Assembly: GCA_900258555.1 (NCBI GenBank) | Contig: LT984854.1 | Location: forward strand, 2,562,083-2,599,737 | Source of the DNA: an uncultured Desulfobacterium sp. | Lineage (GTDB): Bacteria > Desulfobacterota > DSM-4660 > Desulfatiglandales > Desulfatiglandaceae | Reading direction: 5' to 3' | Length of the DNA stretch: 37,655 bases | Part shown: positions 6,843-14,743 of the stretch, one piece after another | How the letters are laid out: each line of letters opens with the position of its first letter | Position numbering within the stretch: position 1 is the stretch's first letter | Notes under the pieces: model-generated | Databases searched by the model: none | The model's input: the letters and a program-made list of their open reading frames with translations, nothing else | What the model was told of the DNA's origin: nothing | Made by a program: the position numbers and the translations under genes

Positions 6843-9365
6843 ATGATCTTTTCTCGCTATTATCTCATTCCTCCTTTGCCGCAAGGGCTGGAAGGGCTGG
6901 CCGAGCTGGGACTGGACCTGCGATGGTCATGGAGTCATGCGACCGATGCCCTCTGGCAGCGCATCGATCCTGAACTATGGGAACTGACCCGCAATCCATG
7001 GCTGATTTTGCAATCTGTTTCCTCTGCCCGCCTTGAAACGCTGGCCCGGGATTCAGCCTTCACAGACCAGGTGCAAAAGCACCTCGCAGAGCACCGCGCG
7101 GCCCTTGATGAGCCCTCATGGTATTCTGAAAATCATTCCGCAACCCCTCTGACATCAGCATATTTCAGTATGGAATTCGGGCTGAGCGAGGCCCTCCCCA
7201 TTTACTCCGGCGGGCTTGGCATACTGGCTGGAGATTACCTGAAAACAGCAAGCGATCTCGGGGTGCCGTTGGTGGGTATAGGTCTACTCTATCAGCAGGG
7301 CTATTTTCGCCAGGTAATTGATGCAGGCGGCGCTCAAACCGAGTTTTACCCTTACAACGATCCGAGCCAGTTGCCGATCTTACCGGTGCGGGATTCGGAG
7401 GGAGAATGGCTTAAGGTGAAGGTGGACCTTCCAGGCCGCAAGGTGCATATCCGGGTTTGGGAAGCCAAGGTGGGTCGGGTGAAATTGTATCTCCTTGACA
7501 GCAATGATCCTGCAAACAGCCCTGCTGACCAGTGCATTACGGCAGAGCTATACGGAGGAGGGCCTGAGCTGCGGCTGCAGCAAGAGATGGTGCTGGGAAT
7601 AGGCGGCTGGCATTTGCTCAGACTCCTGGGAATCAATATTGATGTTTGCCACCTAAACGAGGGCCATGCAGCTCTGGCGGTCCTTGAAAGGGTGCGATCA
7701 TGCATGGAAGACACAGGTCAGCCCTTTGAAGTTGCACTGACCGCCACGAGGGCAGGAAACCTCTTTACCACACATACCCCGGTGGAGGCAGGTTTTGATC
7801 GTTTCCCGCAGTCCATGGCCAGGCAATACCTGGGGGCCTACGCAGATCAATTGGGCATAGGTCTTGAAGGACTCCTGGCCCTTGGGCGAATGGACCCGAA
7901 AAATGAACAAGAACCCTTCAACATGGCCTATTTGGCCATCCGTGGTTCGGGCAGGGTCAATGCTGTGAGCAGACTCCACGGAAGGGTCAGCCGTCGCATT
8001 TTTCAGCCCCTGTTTCCCCGTTGGCCGGAGCCTGAAGTCCCTATTACCCATGTTACCAATGGTGTGCATGTTCCTTCGTGGGACTCGGCCGCTGCTGATG
8101 CCCTATGGCATGAAACCTGCGGAAAAAGGCGTTGGATGGGCAGCATTGACACCATTGAAGATTTGCTCAAAGACATCTCCGACCAAACACTCTGGGCATT
8201 TCGCAACGAAGGATGCGGTCAGCTCGTGCATTATGCGCGAGAGCGACTCATTCGGCAGATCGAGGCCCGGGGCGGCGCCGAAAGTGATTTGCTTGCAGCC
8301 GAAAAATATCTTGATCCCAACGCCCTTACTATGGGCTTTGCGCGCAGGTTCGCCGCTTACAAACGGCCCAACCTGCTGTTACACTACCCGGACCGCTTGG
8401 CCAGTCTGCTCTTAAGTTCCGAACGTCCTGTCCAACTGATCATAGCAGGTAAGGCCCATCCCCAGGATGCCACCGGCAAGGCCCTTGTCCGGGCCTGGAC
8501 TGACTTCATTCGTCGGCCGGAAATTCGATCTCATGTGGTCTTTCTTGCGGACTACGACATGGTCCTTGCCGAACGTCTGGTGCAGGGAGTGGATCTGTGG
8601 ATCAACACCCCCCGCAGGCCGTGGGAGGCAAGCGGCACCAGTGGGATGAAGGTCTTGGTCAACGGAGGGCTCAATCTCTCGGAACTGGACGGGTGGTGGG
8701 CAGAGGCCTATCGGCCGGAAGTGGGCTGGGCGATTGGAGACGGCAGTGAACACGGGGATGATCCTGCCTGGGATGCCCGGGAGGCGGAGCAACTCTACTG
8801 GTTGTTGGAACAGGAGGTGCTCCCGGCCTTTTACGATCGAGGCCCAGACGGCATACCAGGTGCCTGGGTTCAGCGCATGCGGTTCAGCATGGCCGAGCTT
8901 ACACCTCGCTTCAGCGCCAATCGCATGGTCCGTGAATACCTGGAAAGCCTTTACCTGCCTGCCGCCCAAACATACCGCGACCGTACGGCAGACGGCGCAA
9001 AAAAGGCGCAACTTATTTACCAGAAGGTTAAAGAGCTAAAAGCAGGCTGGCCTAAATTGGATTTCGGGGAACTGGAAATTGTTAAGGATAGGGAGGACTT
9101 AATATTCAAGGTCCCTGTTTTTCTTAAGGGCCTGAATCACGAGGATATCCTGGTTCAGCTTTATGCAGAGCCCAAGGAGGGAGAAGCCCCGGATATTTAT
9201 CCTATGATTCGTGAGAGGGGGGAGACGGATTCCTCGGCACGTATATTTTACAGTGCCCGAATCCCTGCAAAAAGACCTGCTGTTGAGTATACCCCGCGCA
9301 TCATACCGGCACTTGACGGTGCCCTTGTCCCTATTGAGGCTGACCTCATCTTCTGGTATCGATAA
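6843..9365 (+). CDS. glgP: Alpha-glucan (glycogen/maltodextrin) phosphorylase
   Basis: This 840-residue cytoplasmic enzyme releases glucose-1-phosphate from alpha-1,4-glucans using inorganic phosphate and pyridoxal phosphate. It belongs to the shorter, bacterial/archaeal branch of GT35 that begins with a DUF3417-type domain (about residues 8-60, with LGLDLRWSWSHATDALW). The catalytic core runs from AYFSMEFGLSEALPIYSGGLG near residue 104 to the PLP-binding segment EASGTSGMK, where K603 is the Schiff-base lysine. FARRFAAYKRP and NEGHAA are further family hallmarks. The C-terminal 100 residues form the usual beta-rich end. The start has AGGAAGG at a good distance. Cardiolipin synthase follows after 18 bases, so the two are probably co-transcribed although unrelated in function. 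Confidence 0.95.
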   Translation: MIFSRYYLIPPLPQGLEGLAELGLDLRWSWSHATDALWQRIDPELWELTRNPWLILQSVSSARLETLARDSAFTDQVQKHLAEHRAALDEPSWYSENHSATPLTSAYFSMEFGLSEALPIYSGGLGILAGDYLKTASDLGVPLVGIGLLYQQGYFRQVIDAGGAQTEFYPYNDPSQLPILPVRDSEGEWLKVKVDLPGRKVHIRVWEAKVGRVKLYLLDSNDPANSPADQCITAELYGGGPELRLQQEMVLGIGGWHLLRLLGINIDVCHLNEGHAALAVLERVRSCMEDTGQPFEVALTATRAGNLFTTHTPVEAGFDRFPQSMARQYLGAYADQLGIGLEGLLALGRMDPKNEQEPFNMAYLAIRGSGRVNAVSRLHGRVSRRIFQPLFPRWPEPEVPITHVTNGVHVPSWDSAAADALWHETCGKRRWMGSIDTIEDLLKDISDQTLWAFRNEGCGQLVHYARERLIRQIEARGGAESDLLAAEKYLDPNALTMGFARRFAAYKRPNLLLHYPDRLASLLLSSERPVQLIIAGKAHPQDATGKALVRAWTDFIRRPEIRSHVVFLADYDMVLAERLVQGVDLWINTPRRPWEASGTSGMKVLVNGGLNLSELDGWWAEAYRPEVGWAIGDGSEHGDDPAWDAREAEQLYWLLEQEVLPAFYDRGPDGIPGAWVQRMRFSMAELTPRFSANRMVREYLESLYLPAAQTYRDRTADGAKKAQLIYQKVKELKAGWPKLDFGELEIVKDREDLIFKVPVFLKGLNHEDILVQLYAEPKEGEAPDIYPMIRERGETDSSARIFYSARIPAKRPAVEYTPRIIPALDGALVPIEADLIFWYR

Positions 9366-9383
9366 TAGGAAAAGGGGGCGCAT

Positions 9384-10778
9384 ATGATAAAGATACATGG
9401 TATTATCCTACACTTTCTGCCATCATTGGGCTTTATACTCGCCGTGATCCTATTGGCCCATATACTTCGGCAGCGTAGATCCCCCACAAGCACCTTGGCA
9501 TGGCTTCTGACCATAATCTTTATTCCGTATATCGGGGTTCCATTTTATCTGATGTTCGGGGGCAGGAAAATGAAGCGAAAGGTTGCTGAAAAAATACTTG
9601 TTAAAGACCCTTCAATAGGCAGGGCATTCCAGGCGGAACAGATAAATCCTCTGGCCGCACCATCAGCCCTGAAAGGACCCCCTCAAGCCGTAGATATGAA
9701 TCGAGTATCAGTCTTTTCGGATGGTGAGAAGGCATATTGGGCTACACTTGATTTGATTAGAAGTGCGAGACAGTCTGTTTGTGTTGCCACTTTCATATTG
9801 GGTCAGGATGACACGGGTAAGGCGATTGTGGCTGCCCTGACGGAAAAGGCAAAAGAAGGTATAAGTGTCTTTTTGCTCCTGGACGCCCTTGGCTCAGTAA
9901 GTGTCAGAAAGAGGTTTCTTGCACCCCTCATAAAGGCTGGGGGACGAACGGCCTTCTTCATGCCTATGCTGCATCTTCCTTTTCGAGGCCGTGCTAATTT
10001 AAGAAATCACCGCAAGATGGTTATTGCAGACGGTAAATCCGCCATCGTGGGAGGGATGAACCTTGCGGACGAATATATGGGCCTAGGAACTACTCCAAAA
10101 CGTTGGCAGGACCTTTCCATGCTAATCAACGGCCCGGTTTGCACACAAATATATGGCATCTTCCTGTCCGACTGGCTATTTGCCTCGGGCAAAGATTCGG
10201 AAAGGCCTGTAGCATTGGGACTTCGGACAGAGGATCGGCCAGACGTCCTTTTCCAGGTCATGGCCAGCGGTCCGGATGTCAAAGAAGATGCACTGCGTGA
10301 CATGATCGTTACCGCCCTCTTTCATGCTGAATCACGGATCTGGATTGTAACACCCTATTTTGTACCCGATGAATTATTGCTTGACGCACTTTGTCTGGCA
10401 GCAAAGAGGGGCATTGATCTTCGTGTGGTAATTCCGAAAAAGTCAAACCATGTTCTGGCGGATCTTGCTCGGGAGGGGTACTTATCCCAACTCCAGGAAT
10501 GTGGTGCATCGGTCTTTCTTTACCTTCCCGGCATGCTGCACGCCAAGGCGATCATAATGGATGACAGGGTTGCAATCACAGGCTCGGCCAACATGGATAT
10601 GCGCAGTCTCCTGCTTAATTATGAACTTGCCTTGTTTATCTACCACCGGGAGGTAATCATACAGTTGAAAGACTGGATGCAGCAACTGATGGATAATTGC
10701 ATTGAACGTTCGCAGCACAAAAATCAGACTATTTCCTTGATCGAGGGAGTCGGGCGACTTTTCGCTCCCTTGCTTTAA
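9384..10778 (+). CDS. cls: Cardiolipin synthase, phospholipase D type
   Basis: This 464-residue membrane enzyme makes cardiolipin from two phosphatidylglycerols (or a related phospholipid pair). Two N-terminal membrane segments (about 8-28 and 38-58, the second preceding the typical LMFGGRKM) are followed by two phospholipase D domains. Both catalytic HxKxxxxD motifs are intact: NHRKMVIADG at H209/K211 and LHAKAIIMDD at H386/K388, each followed by the GGxN or GSAN segment. Length fits ClsA-type enzymes. GGGGG precedes the ATG. It lies 18 bases after glgP and 25 bases before a membrane protein gene, forming a probable three-gene unit. Confidence 0.95.
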   Translation: MIKIHGIILHFLPSLGFILAVILLAHILRQRRSPTSTLAWLLTIIFIPYIGVPFYLMFGGRKMKRKVAEKILVKDPSIGRAFQAEQINPLAAPSALKGPPQAVDMNRVSVFSDGEKAYWATLDLIRSARQSVCVATFILGQDDTGKAIVAALTEKAKEGISVFLLLDALGSVSVRKRFLAPLIKAGGRTAFFMPMLHLPFRGRANLRNHRKMVIADGKSAIVGGMNLADEYMGLGTTPKRWQDLSMLINGPVCTQIYGIFLSDWLFASGKDSERPVALGLRTEDRPDVLFQVMASGPDVKEDALRDMIVTALFHAESRIWIVTPYFVPDELLLDALCLAAKRGIDLRVVIPKKSNHVLADLAREGYLSQLQECGASVFLYLPGMLHAKAIIMDDRVAITGSANMDMRSLLLNYELALFIYHREVIIQLKDWMQQLMDNCIERSQHKNQTISLIEGVGRLFAPLL

Positions 10779-10803
10779 CTTTAATGTATTGGAGTCATAA
10801 TAG

Positions 10804-11316
10804 ATGAATATAATTCATTTCATACTGGGCATATTGATTCTTTTTTTCGGCAGAAGGCTGTTTTGGCTGTTTGTAGGCATCGCGGGCTTCCTTGCGGGTG
10901 TCCAATTCGGAGAATTGGCTTTTGCCGGGCATCCTCAGTGGATGATCCTGTTCTTTGCCATTTTTTTAGGGTTTTTGGGCATCCTTGCTGCCCTTTTTCT
11001 TGAGCGTGTTGCTTTCGGAATCAGCGGATTTTTTGCAGGCGCCTATGGGACACTGACAGTGTTCATGGGCCTTGGGGCGAGTATAGAACCCTTAGCTCTT
11101 ATTTTTGTAGGTGGTATTGTCGGGGCTATTTCGGCAATGCTGCTTATGGATTGGGCACTTATCTTCCTTTCAGGTCTTGCCGGCGCCAGTGCCATTGTCT
11201 CCAATATCCCTGCGAACCAACCGACACTTACCATTGTGTTTACTGCGCTTGCCGCCACTGGAATCGGCTTCCAATCCATTCAGTTCCTGAGGCTTCGCAA
11301 ACAGGCCCCAAAATGA
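10804..11316 (+). CDS. Multi-pass membrane protein, TMEM198/DUF4203-like
   Basis: This 170-residue protein is almost entirely membrane-embedded, with about six to seven glycine-rich hydrophobic segments, a dibasic RR after the first, and a short basic tail RLRKQAPK. The spacing of small residues (FVGIAGFLAGVQFGELAF, GFFAGAYGTLTVFMGLG) resembles the TMEM198/DUF4203 group, whose biochemical role in bacteria is unclear. A GGAG lies ten bases before the ATG. It ends the glgP-cls unit, and the minus-strand dedA gene converges on it with a 50-base gap. Function is not assigned. Confidence 0.75.
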   Translation: MNIIHFILGILILFFGRRLFWLFVGIAGFLAGVQFGELAFAGHPQWMILFFAIFLGFLGILAALFLERVAFGISGFFAGAYGTLTVFMGLGASIEPLALIFVGGIVGAISAMLLMDWALIFLSGLAGASAIVSNIPANQPTLTIVFTALAATGIGFQSIQFLRLRKQAPK

Positions 11317-11366
11317 ACATCGAAAACCTGTTGCCGAAACCAGAAAAGGACAATATACGGAATTTG

Positions 11367-11954
11367 TTATGAGAGAGGTATTTTTCCATACTTTTTTTCC
11401 CGCCGCTTTTTGGAAAAAAAATACAAGATCCAGACAATTAACCCTATAATTGCGATCCCCAAAAACACATGGGTCTCATATTCCTTGATATCTCCTATGA
11501 TGGTCTCCAGGACATTTCCCAGAAAATACCCGCCTGCTCCCACTGCACATGCCCAACCTATGGCTCCGATTGCATTGAGAAGGATAAATTTGGATATTGG
11601 AACAGAGCTCATGCCGATTGCAAAGGGGGCAATGGTGCGCAGACCGTAAAGGAACCGGAATACAAGGATAAAAGGGCTCCGGAATCTTTCCATCATGGCC
11701 TGGATCCGATCCACCTGCACATGCCACGAGGGGTGTTTTTTCATGAGTTTCTGGGAATGCCATCGACCCAAGAAAAAAAACAATTGATCACCACAGAGAC
11801 TGCCAAAGAAGGCTGAAATGATTACCCCGTCCAGGTGAAGATACCCCCTGTGGGCTGCAAAGCCTGCAAATACCAGAACTGTTTCTCCCTCAAGAAAGGT
11901 GCCGATTAAAACGGCCAGATATCCGTATGTGTCGATCAACTGCTCAATAGACAT
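11367..11954 (-). CDS. DedA-family (VTT-domain) membrane protein
   Basis: This 195-residue inner-membrane protein belongs to the DedA/VTT superfamily, whose members act in lipid scrambling, including undecaprenyl-phosphate or phosphatidylethanolamine turnover, and in maintaining the proton gradient. Visible hallmarks are the acidic re-entrant segment GTFLEGETVLVFAGF (18-32), the GSLCGDQLFFFLGRW segment, and the basic RFLYGLRTIAPFAIGMS segment that carries the conserved arginines and proline. The C-terminal membrane segment ends in a strongly basic tail (KKRREKK). GGGAGG lies upstream of the ATG. Which DedA paralogue it is cannot be said from sequence alone. Confidence 0.9.
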   Translation of the reverse strand: MSIEQLIDTYGYLAVLIGTFLEGETVLVFAGFAAHRGYLHLDGVIISAFFGSLCGDQLFFFLGRWHSQKLMKKHPSWHVQVDRIQAMMERFRSPFILVFRFLYGLRTIAPFAIGMSSVPISKFILLNAIGAIGWACAVGAGGYFLGNVLETIIGDIKEYETHVFLGIAIIGLIVWILYFFSKKRREKKYGKIPLS

Positions 11955-12230
11955 ATCAAAATGGATGCCTCCCTGTGAACGGTCATAAGTTATCTTAGAA
12001 TTCCCGAATCGCCCTGTAAAAGCTTTTCAAAGAGTGCTGCATAACCTAACAGACTTTGCGATCCACTGCCGATTGCTATATAAGAGAGTTACCATATAAG
12101 GAATGTACCTTCGTATTGATATCTGATCAACCGGCAACTTGCCTTTTCCTAACAGTACGGGGGTTGCTGTTGTCATCATAGGACACTGTTCCGTTATCCA
12201 AAGGAGACAAACACCGGGGAGGAGCAGTAG

Positions 12231-12701
12231 CTATTTATGATATTTCTCGTTGTTTATTATGGTAAACGCCCGGTAGAGTTGCTCAAGGAGCAATGGGCTG
12301 CTCTTTTCATGAGCAAAGGTAAGTTTCGAGAGCCTGAGCGACTCATGCGCATTTTCCAAAACCTTTTCTGACAATCCTAAAGGCCAGCCGATAACGAAGG
12401 CAAGCTGGCTGTGTTGCGCTGATAAATGCTTTATCCTTGCTGCAAGGCCCTCTGAATAATACTATCTGCCTTATAGGTCCAGGACAATAACATAGTCCCT
12501 GGCAAGTAACCTCTTAGCTATAGCGTCTCCTTCTTCTGCTAGTATGGTATGAATGGGCTTTCCTCTTTTGATGCTGGCTGGTTTTATTTCTATCCATTCT
12601 GTATTTACGTATCTCTTGAGGCGTTCCAGATAGAAAGACTCCCCTTGGGCAAGGAAGGGGGATCTTATGCAGTCAACAACAATGAATCTGATGTTTAGCA
12701 C
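12231..12701 (-). pseudogene. rlmH: Pseudogene of rlmH, 23S rRNA pseudouridine-1915 N3-methyltransferase
   Basis: The first 76 codons (GTG start at 12701) give an RlmH N-terminal half, including ERLKRYVNTEWIEIKPA and YVIVLDL. A TAA follows at 12471-12473 and a TAG at 12462-12464. The same frame then continues with YYSEGLAARIKHLSAQ, LAFVIGWPLGLS, SLRLSKLTFAHE and LLEQLYRAFTIINNEKYHK to a final TAG at 12231. The total of 156 codons is exactly RlmH length, so no shift has occurred, only two nonsense changes six bases apart. The SAM-binding IGG(A/P)xG is changed to IGWPLG and the conserved HQ(L/I)xR stretch to HEKSSP, consistent with loss of selection. A functional copy probably exists elsewhere. 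Confidence 0.85.
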
Positions 12702-12715
12702 TGTCTATTTCTTTT

Positions 12716-12961
12716 TCAGATCCAGTATGCCTGCGCTATCTCTGCTGCCATTTCTAGGACAAATAGATCCATGTCATCTCCAACAAGGGGCTTTCCCTGC
12801 TCAGAATATTTTGAAAGCCTGTCGGACCTGACCTGGATGGGGGCGTTTTCCAGCTCTGGTTTTGGCCTTACGTTAAACTCAGGTAAAAAGGTGTTATTGA
12901 AATACATCTCCTGAAATACTGCAAAGTTAAGGCGGTGCGCTGTCGAATTCAGAACGCCCAC
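12716..12961 (-). CDS. Unidentified ORF, possible gene remnant
   Basis: This 81-codon frame reads like protein (NFAVFQEMYFNNTFLPEFNVRP in part, acidic C-terminal DDMDLFVLEMAAEIAQAYW) but matches no family I recognise. It begins at a GTG without a clear ribosome binding site. The frame stays open upstream, while a different frame holds a 34-codon hydrophobic ORF (12949-13053, starting MRPMVTTLLMITILL and ending at a TGA that overlaps this start). The two may be halves of one frameshifted gene. It lies 14 bases upstream of the rlmH pseudogene, so this is probably part of the same decaying locus. Confidence 0.3.
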   Translation of the reverse strand: MGVLNSTAHRLNFAVFQEMYFNNTFLPEFNVRPKPELENAPIQVRSDRLSKYSEQGKPLVGDDMDLFVLEMAAEIAQAYWI

Positions 12962-13191
12962 CTCCCGGTCTTGACAAGTCCTCTCTCCACTGCTTTTTGA
13001 AGGCCTGTCAGCAGGATAGTGATCATCAAGAGTGTTGTCACCATGGGCCGCATGACGAAAATATATAAAATATTTATGCTCACTGCCTGTGCAAGGTTCT
13101 TTCAGCTGTTATGAAAGGCAGGTGACGACCCTTCCAACAGGATCAAATCCTACAAAGAAATTCTATTCCCCTTTTGTTGACCCTGTCCACA

Positions 13192-13488
13192 TCATTTTGA
13201 ATGGCCATATTCGCCAAACTGAATACGTTCAACCTTGTCTTCTATGAATCTAATATAATAAATGAATCTTGTGGGTCCAAAATCGTACACCCAAACAGTT
13301 CCACGGTCTTCTCGAGTTGTTGGTTCGCCGCATTTTTTAATGACATCATACTTCAAATCCCCGATGTTGATGGTTCCGTTGGCGCACTCACATTCATCGG
13401 AATCATCCAGTTCAACAGCATATCCAAGGCTCACCATGGAAACAAATAGAAATGCCGAAACCATACCTGACAAAAAGGTTTTTTTCAT
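13192..13488 (-). CDS. Exported DUF2845-type small protein
   Basis: This 98-residue protein has a clear signal peptide (MKKTFLSGMVSAFLFVSMVSLGYA, cleavage after about residue 24) and a short beta-rich mature domain with the pattern INIGDLKYDVIKKCGEPTTRE, then an aromatic strand WVYDFGPTRFIYYIRF. That G.....V...CG.P arrangement is characteristic of DUF2845 and related periplasmic small domains of unknown function. Two further cysteines (CEC) lie just after the signal peptide. GGAGAGG precedes the ATG. It stands alone on the minus strand, downstream of the lipoprotein gene. Confidence 0.75.
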   Translation of the reverse strand: MKKTFLSGMVSAFLFVSMVSLGYAVELDDSDECECANGTINIGDLKYDVIKKCGEPTTREDRGTVWVYDFGPTRFIYYIRFIEDKVERIQFGEYGHSK

Positions 13489-13522
13489 TATGACCTCTCC
13501 ATACCGAATATATTAGGGGATA

Positions 13523-13554
13523 AACCCAACCCCTCTTGGGCAGGAGTTTGGGTT
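13523..13554 (-). terminator. Weak hairpin between the lipoprotein and DUF2845 genes
   Basis: AACCCAA (13523-13529) and TTGGGTT (13548-13554) can pair. On the minus strand the stem is followed by TTTATCC, a short T stretch. It could end the lipoprotein transcript, but the stem is only seven base pairs and the loop long. Confidence 0.3.
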
Positions 13555-13570
13555 GTTTGTTGCTGAATAG

Positions 13571-13715
13571 TTACTTACTTACAGGCTCTTCTGAATCCTT
13601 TATGCCGGTCTTTTTCATGACCTCATGATGCTCCGATTCGGCCTTCTTTATGTTTTCGTGGACTCCTGCGGCATGCTTCTTAATGACTTCTGGTTGGGGT
13701 TTTTCTTTTTCAACT
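13571..13715 (-). other. Charged reading frame trailing the lipoprotein gene, likely its frameshifted C-terminus
   Basis: Beyond the lipoprotein stop, the +1 frame continues for about 48 codons as a strongly charged, helical sequence (VEKEKPQPEVIKKHAAGVHE, then IKKAESEHHEVMKKTG, ending EEPVSK). Composition is protein-like, and the frame has no start of its own outside the lipoprotein coding sequence. The simplest reading is that a one-base shift near YYYPRI separated a longer lipoprotein into two frames. Confidence 0.4.
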
Positions 13716-14117
13716 TCATCTAAAGTGATGCTGTCTGTAGATACGAGGATAATAGTAATCATCCCAGTCAGGCCACCAGTAATAGTGCCCGCCATAAAAC
13801 CACCATCTGTTCCAGTCCTCCATTTCCTGCTTCCGGCGTAGCTGTTCTACATAGGTATTCATCATAAAATCCACAACCTTTGGGTCCACTCCCTGCCTTC
13901 GGAGCTCTGTCACCTCTTCAGAGTTCAGGCGGAAAACAGTATGGGATTCCCGGATTTTTTTAATAATTGTATCAGGTGGGACCTTGTCCTGCGTCAGTCG
14001 GATAACCTCTTCGAAAGTAACTGGCGGTAGGGGATGAAACCCGTGCTTAAACGTTCCACAGCCTTGAAAAATAATTAAGGATAATGCACAAACCAAAATA
14101 TTAGATGACTTTTTCAT
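13716..14117 (-). CDS. Lipoprotein of unknown function, possibly frameshifted at the C-terminus
   Basis: This 133-residue protein starts with a lipoprotein signal, MKKSSNILVCALSLIIFQGC, with C20 as the lipidation site. The mature part holds a repeated-helix motif found in many bacterial lipoproteins: VTFEEVIRLTQDKVPPDTII, then VFRLNSEEVTELRRQGVD and VVDFMMNTYV. The end is very rich in aromatic residues (WWFYGGHYYWWPDWDDYYYP), as in envelope proteins with a YXXP-rich tail. It stops at 13716, but a plausible charged continuation lies in the neighbouring frame to 13571. The ribosome binding site is good (AAGGAGGAGG). Two very small ORFs lie just upstream on the same strand. Confidence 0.7.
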   Translation of the reverse strand: MKKSSNILVCALSLIIFQGCGTFKHGFHPLPPVTFEEVIRLTQDKVPPDTIIKKIRESHTVFRLNSEEVTELRRQGVDPKVVDFMMNTYVEQLRRKQEMEDWNRWWFYGGHYYWWPDWDDYYYPRIYRQHHFR

Positions 14118-14320
14118 TGTCCTCCTCCTTAATAGGCGGCGTTAGGGTAAATATTGATGTTCAAGCGGACGAAAAAACCACCCTTTACTTATAACTCCTT
14201 AATGTTCACATTTAGATTCGATATCTTGGAAAAATATTCTATAGGCAGAAAAATAATTTGTTATAAAAAGTCTTTCCATTTATAGCTCTTATTATAATGT
14301 TCCATCTAAAATATGTCAAA

Positions 14321-14452
14321 CTAAAACAGTGCCAATGAAATTATTAACGTAATTGGAAAAATCAAGACGAGTAGACATACGCCAACGGCTAGCGCACCAG
14401 GAATTATCAAAAATAATAGCACCAGAGTTAGCCTGGCAATGTGAGGGCTCAC
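14321..14452 (-). CDS. Putative 43-aa hydrophobic membrane microprotein
   Basis: A GTG at 14452 has GGAGG seven bases upstream and opens a 43-codon frame starting MSPHIARLTLVLLFLIIPGA and ending LIISLALF. After the first seven residues it is almost wholly hydrophobic, with two segments (about 8-23 and 24-42) joined by GALAVG, so it could be one long or two short membrane helices. In the overlapping frame a longer 81-codon ORF exists (14316-14561), but it lacks a good ribosome binding site and is compositionally random. The strong Shine-Dalgarno sequence and biased hydrophobicity support this small frame. It resembles type I toxins or small membrane stress proteins in form only. Confidence 0.45.
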   Translation of the reverse strand: MSPHIARLTLVLLFLIIPGALAVGVCLLVLIFPITLIISLALF

Positions 14453-14487
14453 CCTTTTTCCTCCGAGGGGTTATTCTCCCTATTAAC

Positions 14488-14661
14488 TCACTTTGAGAAG
14501 TAGGACTTATTTTGAGATCCCCCACCGCCATTTGGATTACTGATAGGCTCTGATGGGGCATCCATCATTCTTCCCCTGGCCGTAGAGCTATCGGCCCAGA
14601 CCTTTTTCCCCGGATTTCCTTTTTGGCTCCACCCGTGATCGATAGTGAGAGGACCGGTCAT
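14488..14661 (-). CDS. Putative 57-aa hydrophilic protein upstream of the microprotein
   Basis: An ATG at 14661 preceded by GAGG (seven-base spacing) opens a 57-codon frame that starts MTGPLTIDHGWSQKGNPGKK and ends with the glycine- and serine-rich SNPNGGGGSQNKSYFSK. No domain is recognised and the product would be largely unstructured. It ends 35 bases before the GTG of the hydrophobic microprotein, so the two could be a bicistronic unit. Low complexity at the end and the absence of any recognisable homology keep confidence low. Confidence 0.35.
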   Translation of the reverse strand: MTGPLTIDHGWSQKGNPGKKVWADSSTARGRMMDAPSEPISNPNGGGGSQNKSYFSK

Positions 14662-14743
14662 TGCGTTTTCCTCGTTGTACAGTTGAAAGAGGGCCAGGAG
14701 TCAATCTCCGAGCCCTCTTGGACGAAATGGGCAAATTGATCGT

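Noticed and set aside
8412-9011. 199-codon minus-strand ORF within glgP
   Set aside because: It is a shadow of the GC-rich glgP gene, whose plus-strand frame carries all catalytic motifs.
12462-12473. Recoding of the two rlmH stops (selenocysteine, pyrrolysine or readthrough)
   Set aside because: The stops are TAA and TAG, not TGA. Two of them stand six bases apart at non-catalytic positions, and other RlmH motifs are degraded, so pseudogene is simpler.
14316-14561. 81-codon minus-strand ORF overlapping the microprotein
   Set aside because: It has no good ribosome binding site and a random composition. The 43- and 57-codon frames over the same DNA have better start signals.
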